From Comamonadaceae bacterium (GTDB lineage Bacteria > Pseudomonadota > Gammaproteobacteria > Burkholderiales > Burkholderiaceae_C): a stretch of 16,990 nucleotides of DNA. The stretch spans positions 1 through 16,990 of the forward strand of contig CANGML010000014.1 of the NCBI GenBank assembly GCA_947454585.1. The letters are read 5' to 3'. The position numbers and the translations under genes are program-made. This document shows, piece by piece, positions 7,087 to 15,368 of this stretch; positions within the stretch are counted from its first letter, which is position 1; each line of letters starts with the position of its first letter. The notes beneath the pieces are model-generated. The model was given only the letters and a program-made list of their open reading frames with translations, was not told the DNA's origin and made no database searches.

Positions 7087-7677
7087 TCACACGTGCTGCC
7101 ATGTCAAAGGCCAAGCACCGCTCAGGTAGTTTTGCAACCAAAGCAGTCCCGTCAAAGTTTTGGCATCGGTCAATTGGCCATCGCGGGACCATGCCAGCAA
7201 CTCGTCTAGGCTCGCATCAAACACCTCGAGGAACTCGCCCTCATCCAACTGACGCTCGCCTTGACTCAAACCCCGGGCAAACCAAATGTCGATGAACTCG
7301 GTGGAGTAGCTGATGACCGGATGCAACACACCGGCATGGGCCCACTCCGCCGCGCGATAACCCGTTTCCTCCAGCAGCTCGCGCTGAGCGCAGACCCGAG
7401 GGTCTTCACCCGGATCGAGCTTGCCCGCAGGAAACTCCATCATCACTTGTTGGACAGGGTAACGGTATTGGCGCTCCATCACCAAGCGACCATCGTCGCG
7501 CATGGCGATGATCATCACCGCGCCTGGGTGAATCACAAACTCACGGGTAGCCGTGTCTCCGCTGGGCAAACGCACGGTGTCGCGAAAGGCATGCAAAAAA
7601 TGGCCTTTGAGCAATTCGACATGGTCAACCGTGTGTTCAACCAAGTGGTCGTCAGTGAGAGGTGTCATCGTCATCAT
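7087..7677 (-). CDS. Nudix hydrolase, ADP-ribose pyrophosphatase-like (NudF type)
   Basis: Probably hydrolyses ADP-ribose or a related nucleoside diphosphate sugar to AMP and a sugar phosphate with Mg2+. The 196-residue product has a complete Nudix box at 85-107 (GKLDPGED..CAQRELLEETGY, form Gx5Ex7REUxEExGU), and the upstream EFPAG is typical of ADP-ribose pyrophosphatases. An RQYRYPV strand near 69-75 also fits NudF. Three in-frame ATGs compete for the start: 7677, 7674 and 7668. None has a Shine-Dalgarno, because the U-tract and stem of the nuo terminator lie immediately upstream. The gene sits 45 bp after nuoN and 25 bp before the DUF1178 gene. Substrate preference is inferred from family resemblance only. 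Confidence 0.92.
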   Translation of the reverse strand: MMTMTPLTDDHLVEHTVDHVELLKGHFLHAFRDTVRLPSGDTATREFVIHPGAVMIIAMRDDGRLVMERQYRYPVQQVMMEFPAGKLDPGEDPRVCAQRELLEETGYRAAEWAHAGVLHPVISYSTEFIDIWFARGLSQGERQLDEGEFLEVFDASLDELLAWSRDGQLTDAKTLTGLLWLQNYLSGAWPLTWQHV

Positions 7678-7703
7678 AAAAAAAGCCAGCGCGAAGGCTG
7701 GCT
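7678..7703 (-). terminator. Rho-independent terminator of the nuo operon
   Basis: On the minus strand AGCCAGC pairs with GCTGGCT (7697-7703 with 7684-7690) around a CTTCGC loop and is followed by a run of T at 7678-7683. It begins 19 bp after the nuoN stop. The T-run ends exactly where the Nudix ATG cluster begins, so any transcript reading on to the Nudix gene carries this hairpin over its translation start. Confidence 0.88.
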
Positions 7704-7722
7704 GAGTTAGCGCATGTCAGGC

Positions 7723-9213
7723 TTAGGTTCCCAGGGTAGAAATGATGGCGCGGGCGCACAAAGTCATCAGGCCGCCAGGCAACAAGCCCAGCACCAACAA
7801 CAAGCCGCTGTTGATCAACAAGACCACGCGTACATCTTTGCCAGCCGACACCGTGCTGGCCGTCAAAGGCGAATCAAAGTACATGACTTTGACCACGCGC
7901 AAATAATAGAACGCAGCCAACAAAGACATCATCACCGCGTAGGTGGCCAAAGCAATAGCACCGGGTTGGTCAGAGGCCACCAAAGCTTGCAAGACCGACA
8001 GCTTACCGGCAAAGCCGACCATGGGAGGCACACCCGCCAAAGAGAACATACACAAAGCCATGACGCCTGCATACAGGGGGCTGCGTTGGTTCAAGCCCGC
8101 AAAGTCAGCGATTTCTTCGCTCTCAAAACCTTCGCGCGCCAACAGCATGATGATGCCGAACACAGCCAAAGTGGTAAGGACGTACGTCACCACATAGAAC
8201 ATGGCCGAGCTGTAGGCGTTTGCCGCCGCAGCGGTGTTCCCATTGACCACGCCCGAGTACAAGCCGATCAACACAAAACCCATTTGCGAGATGGTGGAGA
8301 ACGCAACCATGCGTTTCAAGTTGGTCTGCGCAATACCCGCCAAGTTACCAATCAGCAGCGATGCAACGGACAAGACCATCAACATTTGTTGCCAATCAAT
8401 GGCCAACGGCATCAAACCTTCAACCAACAAGCGCATGGTCATCGCGAACGCGGCCAATTTGTGCGCGCCGCCGATCATGAGCGTCACCACAGTTGGCGCA
8501 CCTTGGTACACATCGGGCACCCACATGTGGAAAGGCACCACCCCGAATTTGAAGCCCAAACCACACACCACGAAGACCAAGCCCAAGACCAACACTTTGT
8601 GGTTGATTTGGCCAGATGCCACCGCTTTGAACACGGTGCTGATGTCGAGTGAGCCCGTCGCGCCATACAGCATCGACATGCCATACAGCAAAAAGCCGCT
8701 GCCCAATGCGCCGAGCACAAAGTACTTCATGGCCGCTTCAGACGCAGTCGCGTTGTCACGGCGCAAGGCAACCAAGGCGTAGCTAGACAATGCCAACAAT
8801 TCCACGCCGAGATACAGCACAAGGAAGTTGTTGCCTGAGATCATGACGTACATGCCCAGCAAAGCAAACAGACCCAAGGTGAACAACTCGCCACCGTGTT
8901 TGAGCATGTCACGGTCAGCCGCATAGGGACGGCCATACACCAAGGTCACAAACACAGCCAAAGTAGAGAAGCACTTGAGCCAGTTGCCCATGGGGTCAGA
9001 CACCACCATGTTGCCAAAGCTGTACACCGTCGTGCCACTGCTGGCATCGTGGGCTTGAAGCACCGCCACAACCGCCATCGTCAACAATGACAGCACGTAA
9101 GTGGCAGTCCGTCGAGGCGATTTGACGAACAAGTCGATCATCGCAATCACGATCGTCATCACGACCAACAACAGCTCGGGGTACAGCGCTGCTAAGTTGA
9201 ATTTTTCAATCAT
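7723..9213 (-). CDS. nuoN: NADH-quinone oxidoreductase subunit N
   Basis: One of the three antiporter-like subunits of the complex I membrane arm, pumping protons as NADH is oxidised by quinone. The 496-residue product is polytopic from end to end. The conserved helix-5 glutamate lies in LYLGVELLALSSYALVAL (E138), where E. coli has E133. The helix-7/8 region GFKFGVVPFHMWVPDVYQGAP carries the conserved Lys and the PFH.W.PDVY.GAP signature. NLKRMVAFSTISQMGF holds the second Lys region typical of NuoN. Start ATG 9211-9213 has AGAGGGA (9222-9228) eight bases upstream, overlapping the nuoM stop. It is the last gene of the operon, followed by a terminator. Confidence 0.98.
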   Translation of the reverse strand: MIEKFNLAALYPELLLVVMTIVIAMIDLFVKSPRRTATYVLSLLTMAVVAVLQAHDASSGTTVYSFGNMVVSDPMGNWLKCFSTLAVFVTLVYGRPYAADRDMLKHGGELFTLGLFALLGMYVMISGNNFLVLYLGVELLALSSYALVALRRDNATASEAAMKYFVLGALGSGFLLYGMSMLYGATGSLDISTVFKAVASGQINHKVLVLGLVFVVCGLGFKFGVVPFHMWVPDVYQGAPTVVTLMIGGAHKLAAFAMTMRLLVEGLMPLAIDWQQMLMVLSVASLLIGNLAGIAQTNLKRMVAFSTISQMGFVLIGLYSGVVNGNTAAAANAYSSAMFYVVTYVLTTLAVFGIIMLLAREGFESEEIADFAGLNQRSPLYAGVMALCMFSLAGVPPMVGFAGKLSVLQALVASDQPGAIALATYAVMMSLLAAFYYLRVVKVMYFDSPLTASTVSAGKDVRVVLLINSGLLLVLGLLPGGLMTLCARAIISTLGT

Positions 9214-9228
9214 TAGGTCTATCCCTCT

Positions 9229-10707
9229 TTATTGGGGCAACTTGGAAATGGCCACGTGCTTGAGTAACTCAGCCACGGACACATCCATCACATCGGTGAA
9301 GGGCTTGGGGAAGATACCCATGGCCAAGACAGCGATGGCCAGCAGGGCCAACATCACAAACTCGCGGCTGTTGATGTCGGTCAATTCTTTGACATGGTCA
9401 TTGGCCACAGGGCCGAGATAGACGCGCTTGATCATCCACAAGGTGTAAGCCGCGCCAAAGATCAAGGCCGAGGCCGAGGCAAAGCCCACCCAGAAGTTGT
9501 ACTTGATGGCCCCCAAGATCACCATCCACTCCCCCACGAAACCCGCCGTACCGGGCAAGCCACAGTTGGCCATACCAAACAGCAAAGCAAAAGCGGCGAA
9601 CTTGGGCATGGTGTTGACAACGCCGCCGTAGCTGGCGATTTCGCGGGAGTGCATGCGGTCGTACAACACACCAATTGACAAGAACATCGCGGCCGACACA
9701 AAGCCGTGCGCAATCATTTGCACCAAAGCCCCCGACACGCCGATGTCGTTGAAGATGAAGAAGCCCAAGGTCACAAAGCCCATGTGTGCCACGGATGAGT
9801 AAGCCACCAGTTTCTTCATGTCTTCTTGCACCATGGCCACCAAGCCCACGTAGACCACAGCGATGAGTGACAAAGCAATCATGAGCCACGCGTACTCATG
9901 TGCCGCATCAGGCGCGATGGGCAATGAAAAGCGCAAGAAACCATAAGCGCCCAGCTTCAACATGATCGCGGCCAGCACGGCAGAACCACCGGTAGGTGCT
10001 TCGACGTGAACGTCGGGCAACCACGTGTGTACAGGCCACATCGGCACTTTCACCGCAAAGGCGGCAAAGAAAGCAAAGAACAACAAGGTTTGTGCGTGCG
10101 CTGGCAGTGGTAGTTTGTGCCACATCGCCAAATCAAAACTGCCGCCCGATTGGGTGTACAGATAGATCAAGGCGATCAACATCAACAAAGAACCGAGCAA
10201 GGTATACAAGAAGAACTTGAAGGCAGCGTAGATCTTGTTTGGACCACCCCAGATACCAATGATCAAGTACATCGGGATCAAGGTCGCTTCAAAGAACACA
10301 TAAAACAGCATGCCGTCGGCCGCACAAAACACGCCGATCATCAAACCACTCAGAATCAAAAACGCGCCCATGTATTGGTTCACGCGCTCGGTGATCACGT
10401 CCCAACCCGCGATCACCACGATCACCGTGATGAACGCGGTCAACAGCACGAACCACATGGACAACCCATCCACGCCTAAGTGGTAGAACACATTGAAGCG
10501 CTCAATCCACATCGACTTTTCTACGAATTGCAGGGCTGCTGTGCTGGTATCGAAACCGCTATACAAGGGCAAGGTCACCACCAAACTCAGGATGGAACCG
10601 ATCAAGGCCATCCAACGCACGACCTTCGCATGCTCGTCACGCCCAAAGGCGAGCAAGACGATGCCAAAAACAATTGGCACCCAAATGGCAAGGCTCAACA
10701 CACCCAT
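9229..10707 (-). CDS. nuoM: NADH-quinone oxidoreductase subunit M
   Basis: Central antiporter-like proton channel of complex I, placed between NuoN and NuoL. The 492-residue product has about fourteen hydrophobic segments. The conserved helix-5 glutamate is in FFEATLIPMYLIIGIWG (E140). The helix-7/8 part reads FAVKVPMWPVHTWLPDVHVEAP, and the next Lys site is in DMKKLVAYSSVAHMGF. Start ATG 10705-10707 has AAGGAG eight bases before it, overlapping the nuoL stop, so translation is probably coupled. Confidence 0.98.
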   Translation of the reverse strand: MGVLSLAIWVPIVFGIVLLAFGRDEHAKVVRWMALIGSILSLVVTLPLYSGFDTSTAALQFVEKSMWIERFNVFYHLGVDGLSMWFVLLTAFITVIVVIAGWDVITERVNQYMGAFLILSGLMIGVFCAADGMLFYVFFEATLIPMYLIIGIWGGPNKIYAAFKFFLYTLLGSLLMLIALIYLYTQSGGSFDLAMWHKLPLPAHAQTLLFFAFFAAFAVKVPMWPVHTWLPDVHVEAPTGGSAVLAAIMLKLGAYGFLRFSLPIAPDAAHEYAWLMIALSLIAVVYVGLVAMVQEDMKKLVAYSSVAHMGFVTLGFFIFNDIGVSGALVQMIAHGFVSAAMFLSIGVLYDRMHSREIASYGGVVNTMPKFAAFALLFGMANCGLPGTAGFVGEWMVILGAIKYNFWVGFASASALIFGAAYTLWMIKRVYLGPVANDHVKELTDINSREFVMLALLAIAVLAMGIFPKPFTDVMDVSVAELLKHVAISKLPQ

Positions 10708-10715
10708 TTTTTATT

Positions 10716-10721
10716 CTCCTT
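10716..10721 (-). promoter_or_regulatory. Shine-Dalgarno of nuoM overlapping the nuoL stop codon
   Basis: AAGGAG shares bases with the nuoL TAA (10720-10722) and sits eight bases before the nuoM ATG. Ribosomes finishing nuoL would cover the nuoM start. Confidence 0.7.
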
Positions 10722-12741
10722 ATTTGAGCCAGACGAACCAGGTCATCAGCACGAACACGCCCAAGATCATGACCAAGGCGTAGTGGTAGAGGTAACCCGA
10801 CTGCAACTGCCGCGTGACGGAGGAGACCCAACCCACCAATTTCCAAGACGCATTCACCACACCGCCTTCGATGATGGCTTGGTCGCCCCCCTTCCACAGA
10901 CCTGTACCTAAGGCACGGGCACCACGGGCCAAGATGTTTTCGTTGATCCAATCCAAGTAGTACTTGTTCTCGAACAAGACATAAATGGGATGGAACACGC
11001 GCTTGATCGCGGCAGGGACTGCCGGGTTGATCATGTACATGTAATAAGACGTCACCACGCCCGCCAAAGCCAACCAAAAGGGTGCTGTGCTGAACGCGTG
11101 CATGGCCATGGCCACGGCGCCGTGGTACTCGTGCGACAACTCGTGCATCACAGGGTGTTTGTCGGCGTTGATGAAGATCGCATCGCTGAAGAACTCACCA
11201 AACAACAGAGGGTCGATGGTGTAAAAACCAATCAGAACAGAGGGGATCGCCAGCAAGATCAAGGGCACCGTCACCACCCAAGGAGATTCGTGGGGAGCGT
11301 GGTCATGGCCGTGGTCGTCATGATGGTCGTGGTGGTCATGATGCGCATCAGGGTTTTGGTCATACCGTTCTTCGCCATGGAACACGAGGAAGTACATGCG
11401 GAACGAGTAGAACGCCGTCACGAACACACCGGCCAACACGGCGAAGTGAGCGAAGCCTGCACCAGGCAAAGTGCTTTCAGCCACCGCTTCGATGATGCTG
11501 TCTTTGGAGTAGAAGCCCGAGAAGAACGGTGTACCGATCAAGGCCAGTGAACCCAACAAGGAGGTGATCCACGTGATAGGCATGTACTTGCGCACGCCAC
11601 CCATCCAGCGGATGTCTTGGTTGTGGTGCATCCCCATGATGACGGAACCGGCACCAAGGAACAGCAGCGCTTTGAAGAACGCGTGGGTCATCAAGTGAAA
11701 CACAGCCACTGAATAGGCCGACGCGCCCAAGGCCACCGTCATGTAGCCGAGCTGCGACAAGGTGGAGTAAGCCACCACACGCTTGATGTCGTTTTGAATC
11801 AGGCCCAAGAAGCCCATGAACAAGGCCGTGATGGCACCAATCACCAAGATGAAGTTCAGCGCGGTGTCGGACAACTCAAAGAACGGCGACATGCGCGTGA
11901 CCATGAAGATACCGGCGGTCACCATGGTCGCGGCGTGGATCAAGGCAGAAATCGGTGTGGGGCCTTCCATCGAATCAGGCAACCACACATGCAGTGGGAA
12001 CTGCGCCGACTTGCCCATCGCACCGATGAACAAGCAGATGCAGATCACGGTCACCAACATCCAGTCCGTACCAGGGAATGTAAGTGCGCCCAATTCAGCT
12101 GCTTTAGCAAAGGCTTGCGCGTAGTTCAAGGTGCCACCGTAAGCCGCGATCAAACCAATGCCCAAGATGAAACCGAAGTCACCCACACGGTTGACCAAGA
12201 AGGCCTTCATGTTGGCGAAGATCGCCGTCGGTTTGTTGAACCAAAAACCGATGAGCAAGTAAGACACCAAGCCCACCGCCTCCCAACCGAAGAACAGTTG
12301 CAGCATGTTGTTGCTCATGACGAGCATCAACATGGAGAAGGTAAACAAAGAGATGTAGGAGAAGAAGCGGTTGTAGCCTTCGTCCTCTTCCATATAACCA
12401 ATGGTGTAGAGGTGAACCATCAAGGACACGAAGGTCACCACGCACATCATCATGGCAGTCAGGCCGTCGACCATGAAGCCGATTTCCATTTTCAAATCAC
12501 CCACCACCATCCAGGTATAGAGGGTCTCGTTGAAACGTGCACCGTCCAAGGCCACGCTTTGCAGCGTCATGGCAGACAGCACGAAGGCGATGAACACGCC
12601 CAAAATGGTGAGCGTGTGGGTGAAAGCGCGGCCAATTTGGTTGCCGCCAAAGCGCGTCCCAAAAATACCAGCCAAGACGGAGCCCACCAGCGGCGCCATA
12701 GGCACCGCCAACAAAGTAGAAGCTTGCAGGGTTTGTGACAT
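10720..12741 (-). CDS. nuoL: NADH-quinone oxidoreductase subunit L
   Basis: Distal antiporter-like subunit of complex I, bearing in known structures the long lateral helix that spans the membrane arm. The 673 residues exceed E. coli NuoL (613). The conserved helix-5 Glu is in FFGWEAVGLVSYLL (E154). The proton-path region reads GKSAQFPLHVWLPDSMEGPTP, then SALIHAATMVTAGIF, and later NDIKRVVAYSTLSQLGY. Part of the extra length is a His/Asp-rich loop at residues 465-484 (11290-11349) with ten His and six Asp in twenty positions, placed between membrane segments. ATG 12739-12741 is preceded by AAGGGT overlapping the nuoK stop; five bases separate the genes. Confidence 0.98.
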   Translation of the reverse strand: MSQTLQASTLLAVPMAPLVGSVLAGIFGTRFGGNQIGRAFTHTLTILGVFIAFVLSAMTLQSVALDGARFNETLYTWMVVGDLKMEIGFMVDGLTAMMMCVVTFVSLMVHLYTIGYMEEDEGYNRFFSYISLFTFSMLMLVMSNNMLQLFFGWEAVGLVSYLLIGFWFNKPTAIFANMKAFLVNRVGDFGFILGIGLIAAYGGTLNYAQAFAKAAELGALTFPGTDWMLVTVICICLFIGAMGKSAQFPLHVWLPDSMEGPTPISALIHAATMVTAGIFMVTRMSPFFELSDTALNFILVIGAITALFMGFLGLIQNDIKRVVAYSTLSQLGYMTVALGASAYSVAVFHLMTHAFFKALLFLGAGSVIMGMHHNQDIRWMGGVRKYMPITWITSLLGSLALIGTPFFSGFYSKDSIIEAVAESTLPGAGFAHFAVLAGVFVTAFYSFRMYFLVFHGEERYDQNPDAHHDHHDHHDDHGHDHAPHESPWVVTVPLILLAIPSVLIGFYTIDPLLFGEFFSDAIFINADKHPVMHELSHEYHGAVAMAMHAFSTAPFWLALAGVVTSYYMYMINPAVPAAIKRVFHPIYVLFENKYYLDWINENILARGARALGTGLWKGGDQAIIEGGVVNASWKLVGWVSSVTRQLQSGYLYHYALVMILGVFVLMTWFVWLK

Positions 12742-12746
12742 TTGAA

Positions 12747-13055
12747 TTAACCCTTGAGCGTGTTGAGTTCATCCACGTTGATGCTGGACTTGTTGCGGAA
12801 CAACTGCACCAGGATCGCCAGGCCGATGGCAGATTCAGCAGCTGCCACGGTCAAGATGAAGAAAACAAAAATTTGGCCGTTCAAGTCGCCCAAGTAGTGC
12901 GAGAACGCCACGAAGTTCATATTGACCGCAAGCAACATCAGCTCAATCGCCATCAGCAAGACGATCAAGTTTTTACGGTTCAAGAAAATACCAATCACAG
13001 ACAGTGCGAACAAAATCGCGCCCAGCGTGAGGTAATGGCCTAAGGTGATGCTCAT
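12747..13055 (-). CDS. nuoK: NADH-quinone oxidoreductase subunit K
   Basis: Small three-helix subunit (102 residues) of the complex I membrane arm. The two buried glutamates needed for proton pumping are present: E38 in [10 protein letters not shown] and E74 in [12 protein letters not shown], equivalent to E36 and E72 of E. coli. ATG 13053-13055 overlaps the nuoJ stop by four bases (ATGA), with GGAG upstream inside nuoJ, so coupling to nuoJ is likely. Length matches the family. Confidence 0.98.
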   Translation of the reverse strand: MSITLGHYLTLGAILFALSVIGIFLNRKNLIVLLMAIELMLLAVNMNFVAFSHYLGDLNGQIFVFFILTVAAAESAIGLAILVQLFRNKSSINVDELNTLKG

Positions 13056-13747
13056 GCTTTTGTCTCCTCTGCGGCGGGCGCGGCAGGTGAAGGCTTGACA
13101 GCATCCATCTTCACCAGTTCCACACGGTCACGGGCTTTGACACGCACTTGGTCACCCGCATTTTGGAATTTGCTGTCTTTGCGTGCACGCAAGGTCAAGG
13201 CGATGGCCGCAATCAAGGCCACCAACAAAATCAGGGCTGCCACTTGCACGGGATAGAGGTACTCGGTGTAGAGCAAGATGCCCAACGCTTTGGTGTTGGA
13301 CACTTGTGCCACCACCATGTGACCCACATCAGCGGCAGAGGCAGCAGCGACTGGGGCAGGCGCCACCAGCACCTCCGTCGCAGCTTGATGCGGCACGCTG
13401 ACACGGAAGCCCCCCAACAACACAGCGGCCAACTCCAAGGCGATCACGGCACCCACGGTCGCGGCCAGGGGGAAATGGTTCCAGAAACCTTGGCGAAGGG
13501 TGTCCAGGTTGATGTCCAACATCATCACCACAAACAAAAACAAGACCATCACGGCACCCACGTACACGAGCACGAGCGTGATAGCAAGGAATTCTGCTTG
13601 GAGCAGCATCCAAATGCCTGAGGCTTGGAAAAACGCCAACACCAAATACAAGGCCGCATGCACAGGGTTGCGCGCCGTGATGACGCGGAATGCTGCGAAC
13701 AGCATCACCGCTGAAAACGCGTAAAAAAGAGCCGACTTCACATCCAT
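13052..13747 (-). CDS. nuoJ: NADH-quinone oxidoreductase subunit J
   Basis: Membrane subunit of complex I containing the helix that undergoes a pi-bulge change coupling quinone chemistry to pumping. From [11 protein letters not shown] it has 231 residues and five hydrophobic segments; the signature [17 protein letters not shown] and [20 protein letters not shown] are intact. An Ala/Val-rich stretch ([20 protein letters not shown] and following) lies between helices 4 and 5, and a charged then Pro/Ala-rich tail of about 45 residues follows the last helix. Start choice is open: in-frame ATGs at 13762, 13759 and 13747, plus 13786, which would overlap nuoI by 17 bases. I prefer 13747 from recalled homologue starts; none has a strong Shine-Dalgarno. 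Confidence 0.95.
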   Translation of the reverse strand: MDVKSALFYAFSAVMLFAAFRVITARNPVHAALYLVLAFFQASGIWMLLQAEFLAITLVLVYVGAVMVLFLFVVMMLDINLDTLRQGFWNHFPLAATVGAVIALELAAVLLGGFRVSVPHQAATEVLVAPAPVAAASAADVGHMVVAQVSNTKALGILLYTEYLYPVQVAALILLVALIAAIALTLRARKDSKFQNAGDQVRVKARDRVELVKMDAVKPSPAAPAAEETKA

Positions 13748-13769
13748 AAGTACGTCCATCATCAAATCT

Positions 13770-14282
13770 TTAACGGTATTTGGCATCCGCTGCTTTGTTC
13801 GCAGCGATTTCGGGTTCGTAGCGGTCGCCCACGGCTAACAGCATTTCTTTGGTGAAGTACAAGTCACCACGTTTTTCGCCGTGGTACTCAAAGATGTGCG
13901 TTTCGACGATTGAATCCACTGGGCAGCTCTCTTCGCAGAAACCGCAGAAGATGCACTTGGTCAAATCGATGTCGTAGCGCGTGGTACGGCGACTGCCGTC
14001 TGCACGCTGGTCGGACTCGATCGTGATCGCCATCGCGGGACAGACAGCTTCACACAGTTTGCAAGCGATGCAACGCTCTTCGCCGTTCTCATAACGACGC
14101 AAAGCATGCAAGCCACGAAAGCGGGGTGACAGAGGTGTCTTCTCTTCCGGAAACTGAATGGTGATGCTGGGCGAAAACATGTACTTGCCGGTGAGGGCCA
14201 TGCCTTTGAACAGCTCAAGCAACAGAAAGCTCGACAAAAAGTCGCGCCACGAGAAGGGAACGGAATGTGTAGTGGTGGTCAT
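13770..14282 (-). CDS. nuoI: NADH-quinone oxidoreductase subunit I (two 4Fe-4S)
   Basis: Ferredoxin-like subunit of the peripheral arm, carrying clusters N6a and N6b that pass electrons towards N2 and quinone. The 170-residue product has [12 protein letters not shown] (C71, C74, C77, C81) and [12 protein letters not shown] (C110, C113, C116, C120), both complete. The N-terminal part ([17 protein letters not shown]) is the amphipathic anchoring region typical of bacterial NuoI. The start is three bases after the nuoH stop with only a weak ribosome site, suggesting coupled translation. Confidence 0.98.
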   Translation of the reverse strand: MTTTTHSVPFSWRDFLSSFLLLELFKGMALTGKYMFSPSITIQFPEEKTPLSPRFRGLHALRRYENGEERCIACKLCEAVCPAMAITIESDQRADGSRRTTRYDIDLTKCIFCGFCEESCPVDSIVETHIFEYHGEKRGDLYFTKEMLLAVGDRYEPEIAANKAADAKYR

Positions 14283-14285
14283 AAC

Positions 14286-15368
14286 TTAATTCCAGATATT
14301 CCAAGGGGTTTGAATCCAAACACCCACCACCAACAACCAAATGAGCGTGAGAGGAATAAAGATCTTCCAGCCCAAACGCATGATTTGATCATAGCGGTAA
14401 CGTGGGAACGTGGCGCGCACCCACAAGAACATGGTCACGACCACAAAGGTCTTTAACCCGAGCCAAATCCAGCCGGGGATCATGTTGAACAAGGCGTTGT
14501 CGATGGGTGACAACCAGCCGCCCAAGAACATCACCACGGTCAACACCGAGACCAAGATCATGTTGGCGTATTCAGCCAAGAAGAACATGGCAAACGACAT
14601 GCCCGAGTATTCGATCATGTGGCCCGCCACAATTTCGGATTCACCCTCCACCACGTCAAACGGGTGACGGTTGGTCTCGGCCAAACCCGAGATGAAGTAA
14701 ATCAGGAAGACAGGGAACAAAGGCAGCCAGTTCCAAGACAAGAAGCCCAGCCCTTGGTCAGCCATCATGCCTTTGGCTTGGCCCATGACGATGTCGGTCA
14801 TGTTCAAGCTGTTGGAGATCATCAAGACGATCACAAAGCAAAAGCCCATTGCGATTTCGTAGCTCACCATTTGCGCCGAGGCACGCATGGCACCAATGAA
14901 CGCGTACTTGGAGTTAGAGGCCCAACCGGCAATGATCACGCCGTAAACCTCCAGCGAGGTGATGGCCATCAGGAACAACAAACCGGCGTTGACGTTGGCC
15001 AATGCAACGTCGGGGCCAAATGGCACCACCGCCCATGCTGCCAAGGCGGGCATGATGGTCATGATCGGGCCCAAGAAGAACAAGCTGGTGGTCGCTTGGG
15101 TGGGGATGATGATTTCTTTGGTGAGCAACTTCAGCGCATCTGCGATGGGTTGCAACAAACCACCAGGGCCTGTGCGGTTCGGACCTTTACGGATTTGGGT
15201 GTAGCCAATGGCTTTGCGTTCCCACAACGTCAGGTAAGCCACACAACCGAGCAAGGGCAACAGCACGGCGACGATCTTGAGCAAAGTCCAGAGCACGGGC
15301 CACGCCAGCGTGGTCCACCACACCGCGGACATCAAGCCAAACCCTGCGTTGTAAATGCTGTCAACCAT
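14286..15368 (-). CDS. nuoH: NADH-quinone oxidoreductase subunit H
   Basis: Membrane subunit forming much of the quinone chamber at the junction of the two arms. The 360-residue product has about eight to nine hydrophobic segments. [17 protein letters not shown] (49-65) followed by [17 protein letters not shown] is the family signature near the quinone channel, and [20 protein letters not shown] is the conserved acidic loop and helix. ATG 15366-15368 overlaps the nuoG stop by one base and has AAGGAGG six bases upstream; GTG 15371 would be three bases from it and is less likely. Confidence 0.98.
   Translation of the reverse strand: MVDSIYNAGFGLMSAVWWTTLAWPVLWTLLKIVAVLLPLLGCVAYLTLWERKAIGYTQIRKGPNRTGPGGLLQPIADALKLLTKEIIIPTQATTSLFFLGPIMTIMPALAAWAVVPFGPDVALANVNAGLLFLMAITSLEVYGVIIAGWASNSKYAFIGAMRASAQMVSYEIAMGFCFVIVLMISNSLNMTDIVMGQAKGMMADQGLGFLSWNWLPLFPVFLIYFISGLAETNRHPFDVVEGESEIVAGHMIEYSGMSFAMFFLAEYANMILVSVLTVVMFLGGWLSPIDNALFNMIPGWIWLGLKTFVVVTMFLWVRATFPRYRYDQIMRLGWKIFIPLTLIWLLVVGVWIQTPWNIWN

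Noticed and set aside
7714..8652. Long plus-strand open frame of 312 codons opposite nuoN
   Set aside because: Same codon-bias artefact: His/Gln/Arg-rich, no domain, and fully inside the well-supported nuoN gene.
11290..11349. Simple-sequence repeat in DNA (GTGGTCATGATGG-like) as a possible microsatellite or CRISPR-like array
   Set aside because: It is explained by His and Asp codons of nuoL, with no regular repeat unit or spacers.
11794..12738. Long plus-strand open frame of 314 codons opposite nuoL
   Set aside because: It is antisense to a clear nuoL gene, is very rich in His, Gln, Arg and Asp as expected of complementary-strand reading, and has no recognisable domain.
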